Below are positions 54,968 through 63,740 of a stretch of 64,000 nucleotides of DNA, one piece after another; positions within the stretch are counted from its first letter, which is position 1; every line of letters begins with the position of its first letter. The notes beneath the pieces are model-generated. The model was given only the letters and a program-made list of their open reading frames with translations. It was not told the DNA's origin and made no database searches. The position numbers and the translations under genes were made by a program. The stretch covers positions 62,001 through 126,000 of the forward strand of contig NZ_SCIN01000004.1 of the NCBI RefSeq assembly GCF_004101245.1, written 5' to 3'. Source of the DNA: Sphingomonas sp. UV9 (GTDB lineage Bacteria > Pseudomonadota > Alphaproteobacteria > Sphingomonadales > Sphingomonadaceae).

Positions 54968-55722
54968 GCCGCCAACCGATCGCCGCCGAGCTGGAAACGG
55001 GCGTGCAGCGCGCGGACGTCGAACCGCTCGGGTCCATCCGCACGCACTTCGTGCGCGACGCGTCCCGCTTCCAGAAAGGCGATGCGGTCGGCGATGTCGG
55101 CGGCGGAGAGGAGGTCGTGCGTCACCATCAATATCGCGGTGCCCCGTTCCCGGACCTGCAAGAGAAGCTGCGAGAAATCGGCGGTCGCGCGCGGATCGAG
55201 CCCCGATGTCGGCTCGTCCAGCAGCAGCACCGGCACCCGCCGCAGCAGCGCCACCGCGATCGCGACCTTCTGACGCATCCCCTTGGAAAAGCCGCCAAGC
55301 CGCTGGTGCCACGCCTGATCCTGCAACCCGGCCGCAGCAAGTCCCGCGGCGATGGCATCATGCCCCTGCCGCTCCCCGGAAAGCGCAAGCAGATAGTCGG
55401 CGTTTTCCACCGCCGTGAGATGCTCGTAGAGCGCAACATTCTCCGGCAGGTACGCAATCCGCCGTCGCACGGCGTCGGCATCGGTCGCCGGATCCAACCC
55501 GCAAACCTTGATCGTCCCCGACCGTGCCCGCGTGAATCCGAGCAGCGCGGACAAGGTCGTCGACTTGCCGGCACCATTGCCACCCAGCAACGCGGTAATA
55601 CTGGCCGCCGGTACGCGCAGCGACAGGCCGTTGAGGACGTAGTGCGTGTCGTACGCGAAACTCAGATCGTCGATCAGGATCGGTTCGGTCATCGGGCGTA
55701 TCAGATCCTCGGCCATGAACAT
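54964..55722 (-). CDS. ABC transporter ATP-binding protein
   Basis: The 252-residue protein has all nucleotide-binding motifs: Walker A GGNGAGKST, a Q-loop in AYLPENVALYEHLTA, signature FSKGMRQKVAI, Walker B LLLDEPTSG and switch His in MVTHDL. The family is the exporter type seen in NosF and multidrug ABC-2 systems. The start may be 55722 or 55692 (MTEPILI). It is coupled to the first permease by a 4-base overlap and divergent from the TonB receptor at 55853. Confidence 0.93.
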   Translation of the reverse strand: MFMAEDLIRPMTEPILIDDLSFAYDTHYVLNGLSLRVPAASITALLGGNGAGKSTTLSALLGFTRARSGTIKVCGLDPATDADAVRRRIAYLPENVALYEHLTAVENADYLLALSGERQGHDAIAAGLAAAGLQDQAWHQRLGGFSKGMRQKVAIAVALLRRVPVLLLDEPTSGLDPRATADFSQLLLQVRERGTAILMVTHDLLSAADIADRIAFLEAGRVAHEVRADGPERFDVRALHARFQLGGDRLAA

Positions 55723-55748
55723 CGACGCTCAATGCCCGGTCTGCTGCC

Positions 55749-55779
55749 ATGTAACAAGATATCATTGACGATGTTACAT
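55749..55779. promoter_or_regulatory. Inverted repeat operator candidate between divergent units
   Basis: ATGTAACA, 15-base spacer, TGTTACAT: an exact 8-bp inverted repeat in the only AT-rich part of the 130-base divergent spacer. A TTGACG at 55765 lies inside. It is placed to control both the ABC operon and the receptor/peptidase genes. No regulator gene is adjacent. Confidence 0.6.
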
Positions 55780-55852
55780 CATAACCTTCATAGGCACGCA
55801 GCGCGGGGGCGTCGCAGCGCTCTCGATCCGAACTGCCGAAGGGGATATTGTC

Positions 55853-58009
55853 TTGCGTCTGTCCATGCGTGCTGCCTCGATGGTCGGTACCATTCCGCTT
55901 GCCGTTGCCTTGTCTTACGCCCCTGCTTTCGCGCAGTCGGACGAGGAGGGCCGCCCAGACCGTGAACGCGAGGAAATCACGGTGACCGGCGTGCGGCAGC
56001 CGTACCGCGGCAACTTCACGCTGCGCGAAATCCCGCAGGCGATCACGACGATCAACGACACGGTGATCGCCGAGAACGCCATCACGCGGCTGACCGACGC
56101 GCTCGATCTGAACGCCTCGGTGGTGCGGCAGAACACGCTCGGCGGGCTATGGGACAGTTTCGCCGTCCGCGGCTTTGCCGGCGACGAGAATTTGCCCAGC
56201 GGCTATCTGGTCAATGGTTTCAACGCCGGCCGCGGGTTCAGCGGGCAGCGCGACGTCGCGGGCATCGAACGGGTCGAGGTGCTGAAGGGCCCGGCCGCTG
56301 CGGTGCTGGGGCGCGGCGAACCCGGCGGCTCGATCAACCTGGTGACCAAGCAGGCGGAAATCGGCCGGACCTTCGGCACTGCATCGCTGCACTATCGCAG
56401 CTTCGACACCGTTCGTGCCGAGGGCGATGCAAACCTGGCGCTGACCGACACGCTGTCGGCGCGGCTGATCGGCTATGCCGAAAGCGGCGACACGTTCCGC
56501 GATACGGTGGCGCAGAAGCGCTGGGGCTTCCTCCCGTCGATCGGCCTGAAGCTGGGCAGTGCCACGCGCGTCACCTATGATTTCGAATGGACGCGGGTCG
56601 AGGTGCCGTTCGATCGCGGTATTGTCGTGCTCAATGGGAATTTCGACACGGTGCCGCGCTCGCGGTTCCTCGGCGAACCGAGCGACGGCGACACCGTCGC
56701 GCGCGCGACCGGCCACCAGTTGCGTCTCCAGCACGACTTCAGCGACAGGTGGTCGCTGTCGGTGGGCGCCAGCCACCGCGACACGCGACTGACCGGCGCA
56801 TCGTCGGATGCCGAGACGCTGCGGTCGCGCCAGAAGCTCTACATCGACGGCCGATCGCTGTCGCGGCAGCGGCGCACCCGCCAATACACGTCGGAGCACA
56901 GCGTGCTGCGCGCCGAACTGGCCGGCGAGTTCGCGACGGGGTCGCTGCGTCACCGTGTCCTGATGGGCGGGGATTTCGACTATTTCGATACCGACCAGCT
57001 GTTCACGCGCTATCGCGGGCCAGTCGTCACCGCGACCACGACCGATCAGGCGGGCTATGTGCTCGATCTGCAGAACCCGGTCTATGGCCGCTATCCGGTG
57101 CCCGCGACCGCGCCGATCACCAACCGGCTCGACGTACAGCGCACGATGGGCGCCTATGTGCAGGACCAGGTCAGCCTGACCGATCGGCTACAGGTGCGCG
57201 TCGGCGGTCGCTACGACGACTTCCTGCTCCGCGTCGACAACCGCCTGACCAGCGTGCTGGGCCGGCGCAAGCGGAGCCGCTTCAGTCCGCAGGCCGGGAT
57301 CCTCTACGAACTCAGCACGCCGCTGTCGCTCCATGCCGCCTATGGCGAGGGCTACCGCGCCAATATCGGTGCCGACGCGAACGGCAACGTGTTCGAACCC
57401 GAAACCAGCAAATCGATCGAGGCCGGGGTGAAGCTGACCGCGCTGGGCGGCCGGCTGACCGGTACGCTGGCGGCCTATCAGCTCGACAAGTCCAACGTGC
57501 TGGCCACCGACACGGCGAATCCCGGTTTCTCGATCGCGATCGGCAAGGCGCGCAGCCGCGGGATCGAGGCCGATCTCAACGGCCGGCTGCCGGGCGGGAT
57601 CGAGCTGCTGCTGAGCTACGCCTATACCGACGCCGAGGCGCGGTCGCGTGTGCTGGACCCGAATTTCTCGTTCCAGATCGAGCCGGGCGATCCGCTGATC
57701 AATATCCCGAAGCAGAATTTCAACATGCAGGCGGCCAAGCACTTCAAGGCGGGCTCGCGCGAGATGCTGGTCGGGGCCGGCGTCCAGCATGTCGGCGCGC
57801 GCAACGGCGAGACCGGGACCGATTTCACGCTGCCGTCGCACACGCTGTTCCGCGTGTTCGGCCAGGCGGACCTGATCGACGGCGTCCAGCTGTTCGGCTC
57901 GATCGCCAACCTGTTCGACGACCATTGGTACGCCAACAGCTATTCGCCCGTCTGGGTGCAGCCGGGCACCCCGCGCACTGCCACGATCGGCCTGCGCGCC
58001 AGCTTCTGA
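55853..58009 (+). CDS. TonB-dependent siderophore-type receptor
   Basis: The 718-residue protein appears to start at TTG 55853: GGGG at 55841-55844 is eight bases before it, but 20 bases before the in-frame ATG at 55865. A signal peptide ends near AFAQ. The plug has REIPQAITTINDTVIAENAITRLTDALDL and FAVRGFAGD; ERVEVLKGPAAAVLGRGEPGGSINLVTKQ is the conserved TonB-siderophore segment. The barrel ends in RASF. Substrate unknown. It is followed 11 bases later by a secreted M14 carboxypeptidase. Confidence 0.92.
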   Translation: MRLSMRAASMVGTIPLAVALSYAPAFAQSDEEGRPDREREEITVTGVRQPYRGNFTLREIPQAITTINDTVIAENAITRLTDALDLNASVVRQNTLGGLWDSFAVRGFAGDENLPSGYLVNGFNAGRGFSGQRDVAGIERVEVLKGPAAAVLGRGEPGGSINLVTKQAEIGRTFGTASLHYRSFDTVRAEGDANLALTDTLSARLIGYAESGDTFRDTVAQKRWGFLPSIGLKLGSATRVTYDFEWTRVEVPFDRGIVVLNGNFDTVPRSRFLGEPSDGDTVARATGHQLRLQHDFSDRWSLSVGASHRDTRLTGASSDAETLRSRQKLYIDGRSLSRQRRTRQYTSEHSVLRAELAGEFATGSLRHRVLMGGDFDYFDTDQLFTRYRGPVVTATTTDQAGYVLDLQNPVYGRYPVPATAPITNRLDVQRTMGAYVQDQVSLTDRLQVRVGGRYDDFLLRVDNRLTSVLGRRKRSRFSPQAGILYELSTPLSLHAAYGEGYRANIGADANGNVFEPETSKSIEAGVKLTALGGRLTGTLAAYQLDKSNVLATDTANPGFSIAIGKARSRGIEADLNGRLPGGIELLLSYAYTDAEARSRVLDPNFSFQIEPGDPLINIPKQNFNMQAAKHFKAGSREMLVGAGVQHVGARNGETGTDFTLPSHTLFRVFGQADLIDGVQLFGSIANLFDDHWYANSYSPVWVQPGTPRTATIGLRASF

Positions 58010-58020
58010 GTACGAATCCC

Positions 58021-59814
58021 ATGCGTCTTATCCCCCTCGCGATCATCGCCCTGTCCGCCGCGTCGGCATCCTGGGGGCAATCGAGCGCGCCGCTATCGGG
58101 GTTGCCGGCCGCGATCCTGCCACCATTGCAGCCTTGGTCGGGCGCGAGCGAGCGCCTGATCGTCGCGGCGAACGATCCGTGGATCACGCCGGCCGAACGC
58201 GCGGGCTTCGCGACGACGCCGCGCTATGCCGAGACGCGCGCCTGGTTGGAACGGCTCGCCGCCGCCTCGCCGCGGATCCGGGTCGAGACCTTCGGTCGCA
58301 CCGCGCAAGGACGCGACATGCTGATGGTCCGCGCCAGCAAGGGTGGCGCGGGAAAACCTGTCGTCCTCGTCCAGGCAGGCATCCACTCCGGCGAGATCGA
58401 CGGCAAGGATGCCGGCCTGATGCTGCTGCGCGACATCGCGCTCAGGGGCAAGGACAGCCTGCTCGATTCAGTCGACCTGGTGTTCGTGCCGATCTACAAT
58501 ATCGACGGGCACGAGGCGATGAGCCGCTGGAACTTCCCGGCGCTGCGCGGACCGCTGGAAAAGGGCTATGTCGCCACCGCGCGCGGCATCAACCTGAACC
58601 GCGACTATGCCAAGGCCGACGCACCGGAGACGCGCGCGATGATCGCGTTGCTGCGTCGGCTTGATCCGATCCTCTATGTTGATTGCCATGTCAGCGACGG
58701 CTTCGACATGCAGTATGATATCACCTTCACCTATGCCGGCTGGGGCCGCTACGCCTATCACCGCGCCACCGCCGACTGGCTGACGGCACGGTTCGGACCG
58801 ACGGTGACGGCAGCGCTGGAAGACGCCGGGCATGTTCCGACGCTCTACCCGAGCCCGGTCGACACGCGTGATCCCGCCAAGGGCATCCGCCAGGCCCCCG
58901 AGGGCCCGCGCTATTCGACCGGCTATGGCGACTTCATCGGCGTGCCGACCGTGCTGGTCGAGAACCACCTGCTGAAACCCTATCGGCAGCGCGTGCTCGG
59001 CACCTATGTCCTGCTCGAAGCGGCGCTGAAACTAGCGGCGACCGACCGGGACCGGATCGTCGTCGCGAAAGCGACCGATCGCGCCAGCCGGCCCGCAAGG
59101 ATGCTCGCGCGCTGGAAACCGGCGGCGACCCCGATCGGGTGGATCGAGCGGTTCAAGGGCATCGGCTTCGAGACCTATCGCTCGCCGGCGAGCGGACGGC
59201 TCGAACAGCGCTGGACGGGTAAGCCGATCACGATCCGCATGCCGATCATCGGGCAGGACCCGGTCGAGACTGTGACGCTGCCGACCGCCTGGTGGGTGCC
59301 GGCGGAACAGACCGAAGTGCTCGCCCGCCTGCGTCTCCACGGTATCCGGTTGGATCCGATCAAGAGCCCGCGAACGCTGACGCTCGACCGCGTCCGTCTG
59401 CGCGATGCCGCAGTGCAGCGGGCCCAGGACGGGCGGCTGCCGCTCAAGGCTGCGTTCGACCATGTCGCTGCGACCGAGACGCTACTTGCCGGTACGGTCC
59501 GCGTTCCCTCCGACCAGCCGCTCGGCCTGCTCGCAGCCGCGTTGCTGGAACCGGAGGCCCCGGACTCCCTGCTCGCCTGGGGTTTTTTCCCTGAGATGCT
59601 CGCCTCCCCGCCAGGTGCGGAAGACTTCGTCCGCGCACCACTCGCCGAAGCGCTGCTCGCGGCAGACGGCACGGTCCGCACGGCGTTCGCAGCGAAACTC
59701 GGGGATGACCCTGCGTTCGCAAAAGACCCGGACGCACGGCTCGACTGGCTCATGGCGCGCCTGCCCGACCGCAAGACCATGCATCTGATGTACCCGATCC
59801 TGCGGGAACGATAG
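58021..59814 (+). CDS. Secreted M14 family zinc carboxypeptidase
   Basis: The ATG at 58021 gives 597 residues with a signal peptide ending near SWGQ. The M14 domain (about 60-330) has zinc ligands His122 and Glu125 (HSGEIDG) and His223 (DCHVSDG), the substrate-binding NLNRDY, and a candidate catalytic Glu in VLVENH. About 260 extra C-terminal residues form a separate region with beta-strands and a helical end, of unknown function. Context with a TonB receptor and exporter suggests processing of a peptide or peptidic siderophore in the periplasm. Confidence 0.88.
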   Translation: MRLIPLAIIALSAASASWGQSSAPLSGLPAAILPPLQPWSGASERLIVAANDPWITPAERAGFATTPRYAETRAWLERLAAASPRIRVETFGRTAQGRDMLMVRASKGGAGKPVVLVQAGIHSGEIDGKDAGLMLLRDIALRGKDSLLDSVDLVFVPIYNIDGHEAMSRWNFPALRGPLEKGYVATARGINLNRDYAKADAPETRAMIALLRRLDPILYVDCHVSDGFDMQYDITFTYAGWGRYAYHRATADWLTARFGPTVTAALEDAGHVPTLYPSPVDTRDPAKGIRQAPEGPRYSTGYGDFIGVPTVLVENHLLKPYRQRVLGTYVLLEAALKLAATDRDRIVVAKATDRASRPARMLARWKPAATPIGWIERFKGIGFETYRSPASGRLEQRWTGKPITIRMPIIGQDPVETVTLPTAWWVPAEQTEVLARLRLHGIRLDPIKSPRTLTLDRVRLRDAAVQRAQDGRLPLKAAFDHVAATETLLAGTVRVPSDQPLGLLAAALLEPEAPDSLLAWGFFPEMLASPPGAEDFVRAPLAEALLAADGTVRTAFAAKLGDDPAFAKDPDARLDWLMARLPDRKTMHLMYPILRER

Positions 59815-60269
59815 CGATCTGGCCCTCGAACCTTGCTGGGGGGGTCAGCAAGGTATCGCCGGCTGAAGCAAGCAACACGACGACGACGTCGGCCGATCTC
59901 GACGCGGGTATCCGCGACTTTGCTCCGATCCCCGGGCCGAAAGTGACGGTTTTTCCCCCTAGCGAAGGTTTCGATCGCGCGGCAGGTACCTGTTGTGCAA
60001 GCGACGACAGGTAACGCAAGGCCGTATAGGACGGCTCGACACATGAAGAGTTTCTGCGCAGCCCGTGTCATAAGCGGAACAGAACGCAGCATCCGCGTGC
60101 ACTACCGTCAGCCTCGATTCCAACCCTACGTCCGTAATCCCGGTGGGCGTTTGGGCTCCCGGATGCGTAACTTAGGCCATTGTGAGCGACCCAGACCGCG
60201 ATTCCCGATACTCGCAGGGGTGACGGAATGGCGCAAATCGGTAGGGGATGCCCTCGCGGCCGAAGATGC
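59815..60269. other. 455-base intergenic region with a hairpin, no convincing gene
   Basis: A 9-bp perfect hairpin (ACCTTGCTG / CAGCAAGGT, 59830-59854) follows the M14 stop and may end its transcript. CAGGTACCTG at 59983-59992 is a palindrome. An open frame from 60042 has no ribosome site or family-like sequence. I see no RNA gene. Confidence 0.5.
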
Positions 60270-62417
60270 TTAGAAAATCCCCAGAAACTTCTTCTTCTGC
60301 CCCTTCTTCTCCGCGGCATTCGTCTTGCCGTCCTCGCCCTTCGCGGTGGTTCCCCGCCCGACGTCGTCGCGCGCCTCACCCTTGGTCGTGCGCTGTGCCT
60401 TCGCCGTTGCGCCCGCCAGGACGGGGCCGCACGCGGTCGACTTCGCATCGCCGACATCGACGAACGCGAGCACTCCCGCGACCGGTGTCGCCACCAGCGC
60501 CAGCCCGAGGCCGCTGCCGACGCGTGCGAGCAGGTCCTTTGAGATCACGTTCATCTTGGGGGCCGCGAACATCCCGCCGACGCCCACCGGGGACTGCCCT
60601 GCGAACAGGCTGAACTTCTTCGAATCCGCGCGAAACGCGAGGTCCACCGCCTCGTTGCGGAAACTGAACCCGCCACGCCCGACGATCACATTTTTGCGCG
60701 TATCGATCAGTATCGGGTCCGCCGCTGCGACCCCGCCGCGCACGGTAAAGCCGATCAGCCCGCAATTCATCTGCACCGGCTCGTCGAGCTTGCCCTGGAA
60801 CATCCGCTGCGCGAACGTGCCGATGTCGAGCTCGGCCAACTGCACGTTGCGGACCGACAGCGCACCCGACGGCAGCACGAACGCGATCCGTCCGCGCGAC
60901 GAGGCCAGCGACTGATGGATCGAATCGCCGCGCCCCTTCAGCTCGATTCGGCCCTTGATCGTCCCGGTCGTGCCGGCCTCGGCGAGTCCGTAGCCCTTGA
61001 GCAACTGGCCCAGTGGCGTCGGCGCGAGACGGATATCGTAGGAGACCGCGCTAGGCCGTTGCCGCGTGTCGAACACCACGTCGGAGGATACGTTGCCGCG
61101 CGCCATCGAGAAGGTCAGCGGCGATAGCGCTAGCCGCCCGCGCTCCAGATCGAGCGTCAGGTCGACGTTGGAGATCGGCAGGTTGCGCGATTTGACCGTT
61201 CCGATCGTCCATTTCAGGTCGGCATCAAACAGCTTCATCGTCTCGATCGGTAGATTTCCGTTGGGTAGCAGGCGCTGTGGTGCGGCGCCCGTCGCGGCAG
61301 CGGCCGCCACCGCGCCGCGTGTCTCGAGGATGTCGGGATTGAAGCCGATGAACGGGGCCGCATCGATGATGTCGAGGCTCTTGGTCGTCAGCACCGAATC
61401 GAGATGGATGCGCTCGCCGTTGACGATCGTCAGCTTCCCCGCGAGATCGGTCCCGCCCGCAATGCCGCGCAGCCGCGTGAACGCGTATGCGTCGCCCTGC
61501 TTGATGAGTTGCGCCCGCAGCGTGTATTTACGCGTGTTCGGGATCGCGACGTCGATGATGCCGAGCAGCGTCGACAGGTTGGCGCCACGTGCGGTGACCG
61601 CCAGCGGCACGTTCTCGATATCGGCGATGCTCGGCAGCGTGCCGGCGACGTCGATCACGTTGCCCGCCGCCCGCGCCCGCGCGACCAACTTGTTCTCACC
61701 CCGATTGGCGGTCGCGTCGGGCGACAGCAGCTGCGCGGACAGCGTGAACGGCGTGTCGCGCAGCCGCCCTCTGCCCGTCAGCCCCACGGCACGCCCGATC
61801 GTCGCGTCGACCGATCGGATGTCGGCGATGTTGAGGTCCGCGACGATCCGCATCCGCGGGTCGAGATAGCGTACTGACGTTCCGGTCACCGTCGCGACGT
61901 CGATCCGCGGAAACCCGAGCGGATCGCCGCCCGTCTTCTCGGAGAACGTCCACGTGTTCGCGCTGTGCGCCTTGTTCCACTCCAGATCGACGTCGCCGTT
62001 GACGAGATCGAGCCAATAAAGACGCCGCTTGCCGAAGATCAGCGACAGCGGCGCGATCCGCGTGTCGAGCTTGTCGGCGCGGAACAGGTTCGGCCGGCTC
62101 GCCCAATCGGGGTTCGAGAGCGTGAAGTTCTCAGCGTACAGCTTGATGCGGAAAGGGGCGAAATAGAGCTGGAAATCGCCGCGGACCTTGAGCGTCCGGT
62201 GCGTCAGCGATCCGACGACGCGCTCGAAGGGATGCTTCAGGAAGCGGCCCTTGGTGATATACAGCACTAGCCAGATCGCGGCGATCACCGCGACGATCCC
62301 GATCAGGATATTGCGCAGTATCCGCCGCTTGCGACGCTTTCGTGTCTCGACTGCGATCGGCTCCGGTGCTGGAGCCGGGGAGGGGGCGTCGATCGGCGGC
62401 GTCGGGCTGGCGTCCAT
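60270..62417 (-). CDS. AsmA family protein
   Basis: The ATG at 62417 gives 715 residues. A proline-rich cytoplasmic N terminus and a basic cluster (TRKRRKRR) are followed by one membrane span (about 35-55). The large periplasmic part shows the AsmA pattern: LKVRGDFQLYFAPFRIKLYAENFTLSNP near the N terminus and a repetitive beta-groove, ending in the conserved C-terminal GGFSFRNEAVDLAFRADSKKFSLF block. A basic tail ends the chain. AsmA-like proteins are thought to help move lipids to, or organise, the outer membrane. It is divergent from rpmI. Confidence 0.9.
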   Translation of the reverse strand: MDASPTPPIDAPSPAPAPEPIAVETRKRRKRRILRNILIGIVAVIAAIWLVLYITKGRFLKHPFERVVGSLTHRTLKVRGDFQLYFAPFRIKLYAENFTLSNPDWASRPNLFRADKLDTRIAPLSLIFGKRRLYWLDLVNGDVDLEWNKAHSANTWTFSEKTGGDPLGFPRIDVATVTGTSVRYLDPRMRIVADLNIADIRSVDATIGRAVGLTGRGRLRDTPFTLSAQLLSPDATANRGENKLVARARAAGNVIDVAGTLPSIADIENVPLAVTARGANLSTLLGIIDVAIPNTRKYTLRAQLIKQGDAYAFTRLRGIAGGTDLAGKLTIVNGERIHLDSVLTTKSLDIIDAAPFIGFNPDILETRGAVAAAAATGAAPQRLLPNGNLPIETMKLFDADLKWTIGTVKSRNLPISNVDLTLDLERGRLALSPLTFSMARGNVSSDVVFDTRQRPSAVSYDIRLAPTPLGQLLKGYGLAEAGTTGTIKGRIELKGRGDSIHQSLASSRGRIAFVLPSGALSVRNVQLAELDIGTFAQRMFQGKLDEPVQMNCGLIGFTVRGGVAAADPILIDTRKNVIVGRGGFSFRNEAVDLAFRADSKKFSLFAGQSPVGVGGMFAAPKMNVISKDLLARVGSGLGLALVATPVAGVLAFVDVGDAKSTACGPVLAGATAKAQRTTKGEARDDVGRGTTAKGEDGKTNAAEKKGQKKKFLGIF

Positions 62418-62599
62418 GCAGGCCCTATCGCATGGCAATCGTGTGAGTTCCACAATGGCGGGTCGCCGCCGGTTGATATTTGCGACCAATGCGGATAGTG
62501 CGCCCGTCTCTTCGAAGGGAACGCGTTCGACGAATCGCCCGGCCAGTGTGGGCTGCCGCGGCGATTTCAGCGTTCCTCTCGTCAACCGAAAGGATAAAA

Positions 62600-62803
62600 A
62601 TGCCCAAGCTGAAGACCAAGAGCGGCGTCAAGAAACGCTTCAAGCTCACCGCCACCGGCCTGCTCAAGCACGGCGTCGCGGGCAAGCGTCACCGTCTGGC
62701 GCATCACAACGGCAAGTACATCCGTCAGAACCGCGGCACCAAGCTGCTGTCGAAGGCCGATACCGCAGCGGTTAAGGCCTGGGCGCCTTACGGCCTGCGT
62801 TGA
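62600..62803 (+). CDS. rpmI: 50S ribosomal protein L35
   Basis: The 67-residue basic protein starts MPKLKTKSGVKKRFKLT and contains KHGVAGKRHRLAHHNGKYIRQNRG, typical of L35. The ATG at 62600 has aaagga upstream. It forms an operon with rplT, 19 bases downstream. The usual upstream partner infC is not here; AsmA lies divergently instead. Confidence 0.97.
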   Translation: MPKLKTKSGVKKRFKLTATGLLKHGVAGKRHRLAHHNGKYIRQNRGTKLLSKADTAAVKAWAPYGLR

Positions 62804-62822
62804 GCTGAGAAGGAATTAGACA

Positions 62823-63188
62823 ATGGCACGCGTAAAACGGGGTGTTACCACCCGCGCCAAGCACAAGCGTATTTTGGTTCAGGCGAAGGGCTATTATGGC
62901 CGTCGCAAGAACACCATCCGCATCGCCCGTCAGGCCGTCGAAAAGGCCGGACAGTACGCTTACCGCGACCGCAAGGTTAAGAAGCGCACCTTCCGTGGCC
63001 TCTGGATCCAGCGCATCAACGCCGGCGTCCGCGCCGAGGGTCTGACGTATTCGCAGTTCATGCACGGCGTGAAGCTTGCGGGCATCGAACTCGACCGCAA
63101 GGTCCTGGCCGACATCGCCATGCACGAGGGCGCAGCCTTCAGCGCGATCGTCGCCCAGGCGAAGGCAGCACTTCCCCAGGCCGCGTAA
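62823..63188 (+). CDS. rplT: 50S ribosomal protein L20
   Basis: The 121-residue protein begins MARVKRGVTTRAKHKRIL and contains GYYGRRKNTIRIARQAVEKAGQYAYRDRK, the L20 signature; RFLWIQRINA-type (RGLWIQRINAGVRAEGLTYS) completes it. It binds 23S rRNA early in assembly and can autoregulate its operon in other bacteria. A rho-independent terminator follows. Confidence 0.97.
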   Translation: MARVKRGVTTRAKHKRILVQAKGYYGRRKNTIRIARQAVEKAGQYAYRDRKVKKRTFRGLWIQRINAGVRAEGLTYSQFMHGVKLAGIELDRKVLADIAMHEGAAFSAIVAQAKAALPQAA

Positions 63189-63211
63189 TTCGCGACTGAG
63201 GTGTTTCGGGA

Positions 63212-63242
63212 GGGCGTCGGTAGCAATACCGGCGCCCTTTCT
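63212..63242 (+). terminator. Rho-independent terminator after rplT
   Basis: GGGCGTCGGTA, loop GCAA, TACCGGCGCCC (one G-U pair) and then TTTCT. It ends the rpmI-rplT transcript before the GIY-YIG gene. Confidence 0.88.
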
Positions 63243-63283
63243 GCGTTCATGAAGAGCGTCATCCTGGCGAACGCTCCCCCTTT

Positions 63284-63391
63284 CCGTCATCCCGGCGAAC
63301 GCCGGGACCCATGGTTACGGCGGACCCGGCGATACCGTGCTATCATCACCCGGCCCGCTACCATGGGTCCCGGCGTCCGCCGGGATGACGG
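63284..63391. repeat. Composite palindrome with 32-bp arms upstream of the GIY-YIG gene
   Basis: The arms 63284-63315 and 63360-63391 are reverse complements with one mismatch in 32; each contains the CCCGGCG-AACG/GTCC-GCCGGG hairpin. Of the family members here it has the longest and best-paired arms. Confidence 0.88.
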
Positions 63392-63412
63392 AGAGGGTAA
63401 GGGGAGCACGAC

Positions 63413-63739
63413 ATGCGCGAAACCTTTCAGCCCTGCGTCTACATCCTCCACTCCCGCCGCCACGGCACGCTCTACATCGGCGTCACCTCGAATCTGCTCG
63501 CAAGGCTGGTTCAGCACCGCGAGGGGTTGATCCCCGGCTTCACTCGCCGGTACGGCATCAAACGTCTCGCTTATTACGAGATGTTCGACACGATGGAGGC
63601 CGCGATCGTTCGCGAGAAGCGGCTGAAGGAGTGGCGAAGGGCGTGGAAGATCGACCTGATCGAAGCGCACAACGAAAATTGGGACGATCTGGGTATCGGG
63701 CTGGGCCTGCCCCGCATGGCCGAACCCCTGGGAGTATGA
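63413..63739 (+). CDS. GIY-YIG nuclease-domain protein
   Basis: The 108-residue single-domain protein has GIY-YIG landmarks: CVYILHSRRHGTLYIGVTSNLLARLVQHREG, with YIL at residues 9-11 and YIG at 21-23, and the catalytic Arg/His helix following. EAAIVREKRLKEWRRAWKIDLIEAHN holds the conserved Glu and basic C terminus. Small proteins of this type are common but mostly uncharacterised; some may be DNA-processing nucleases. It sits between rplT and pheS, which are usually adjacent, and its stop is one base from the pheS start. Confidence 0.92.
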   Translation: MRETFQPCVYILHSRRHGTLYIGVTSNLLARLVQHREGLIPGFTRRYGIKRLAYYEMFDTMEAAIVREKRLKEWRRAWKIDLIEAHNENWDDLGIGLGLPRMAEPLGV

Positions 63740-63740
63740 C

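Noticed and set aside
60042..60273. Possible small gene in the gap after the M14 peptidase, considered as a peptide precursor
   Set aside because: No Shine-Dalgarno, no leader/core pattern, and it overlaps the end of the AsmA gene.
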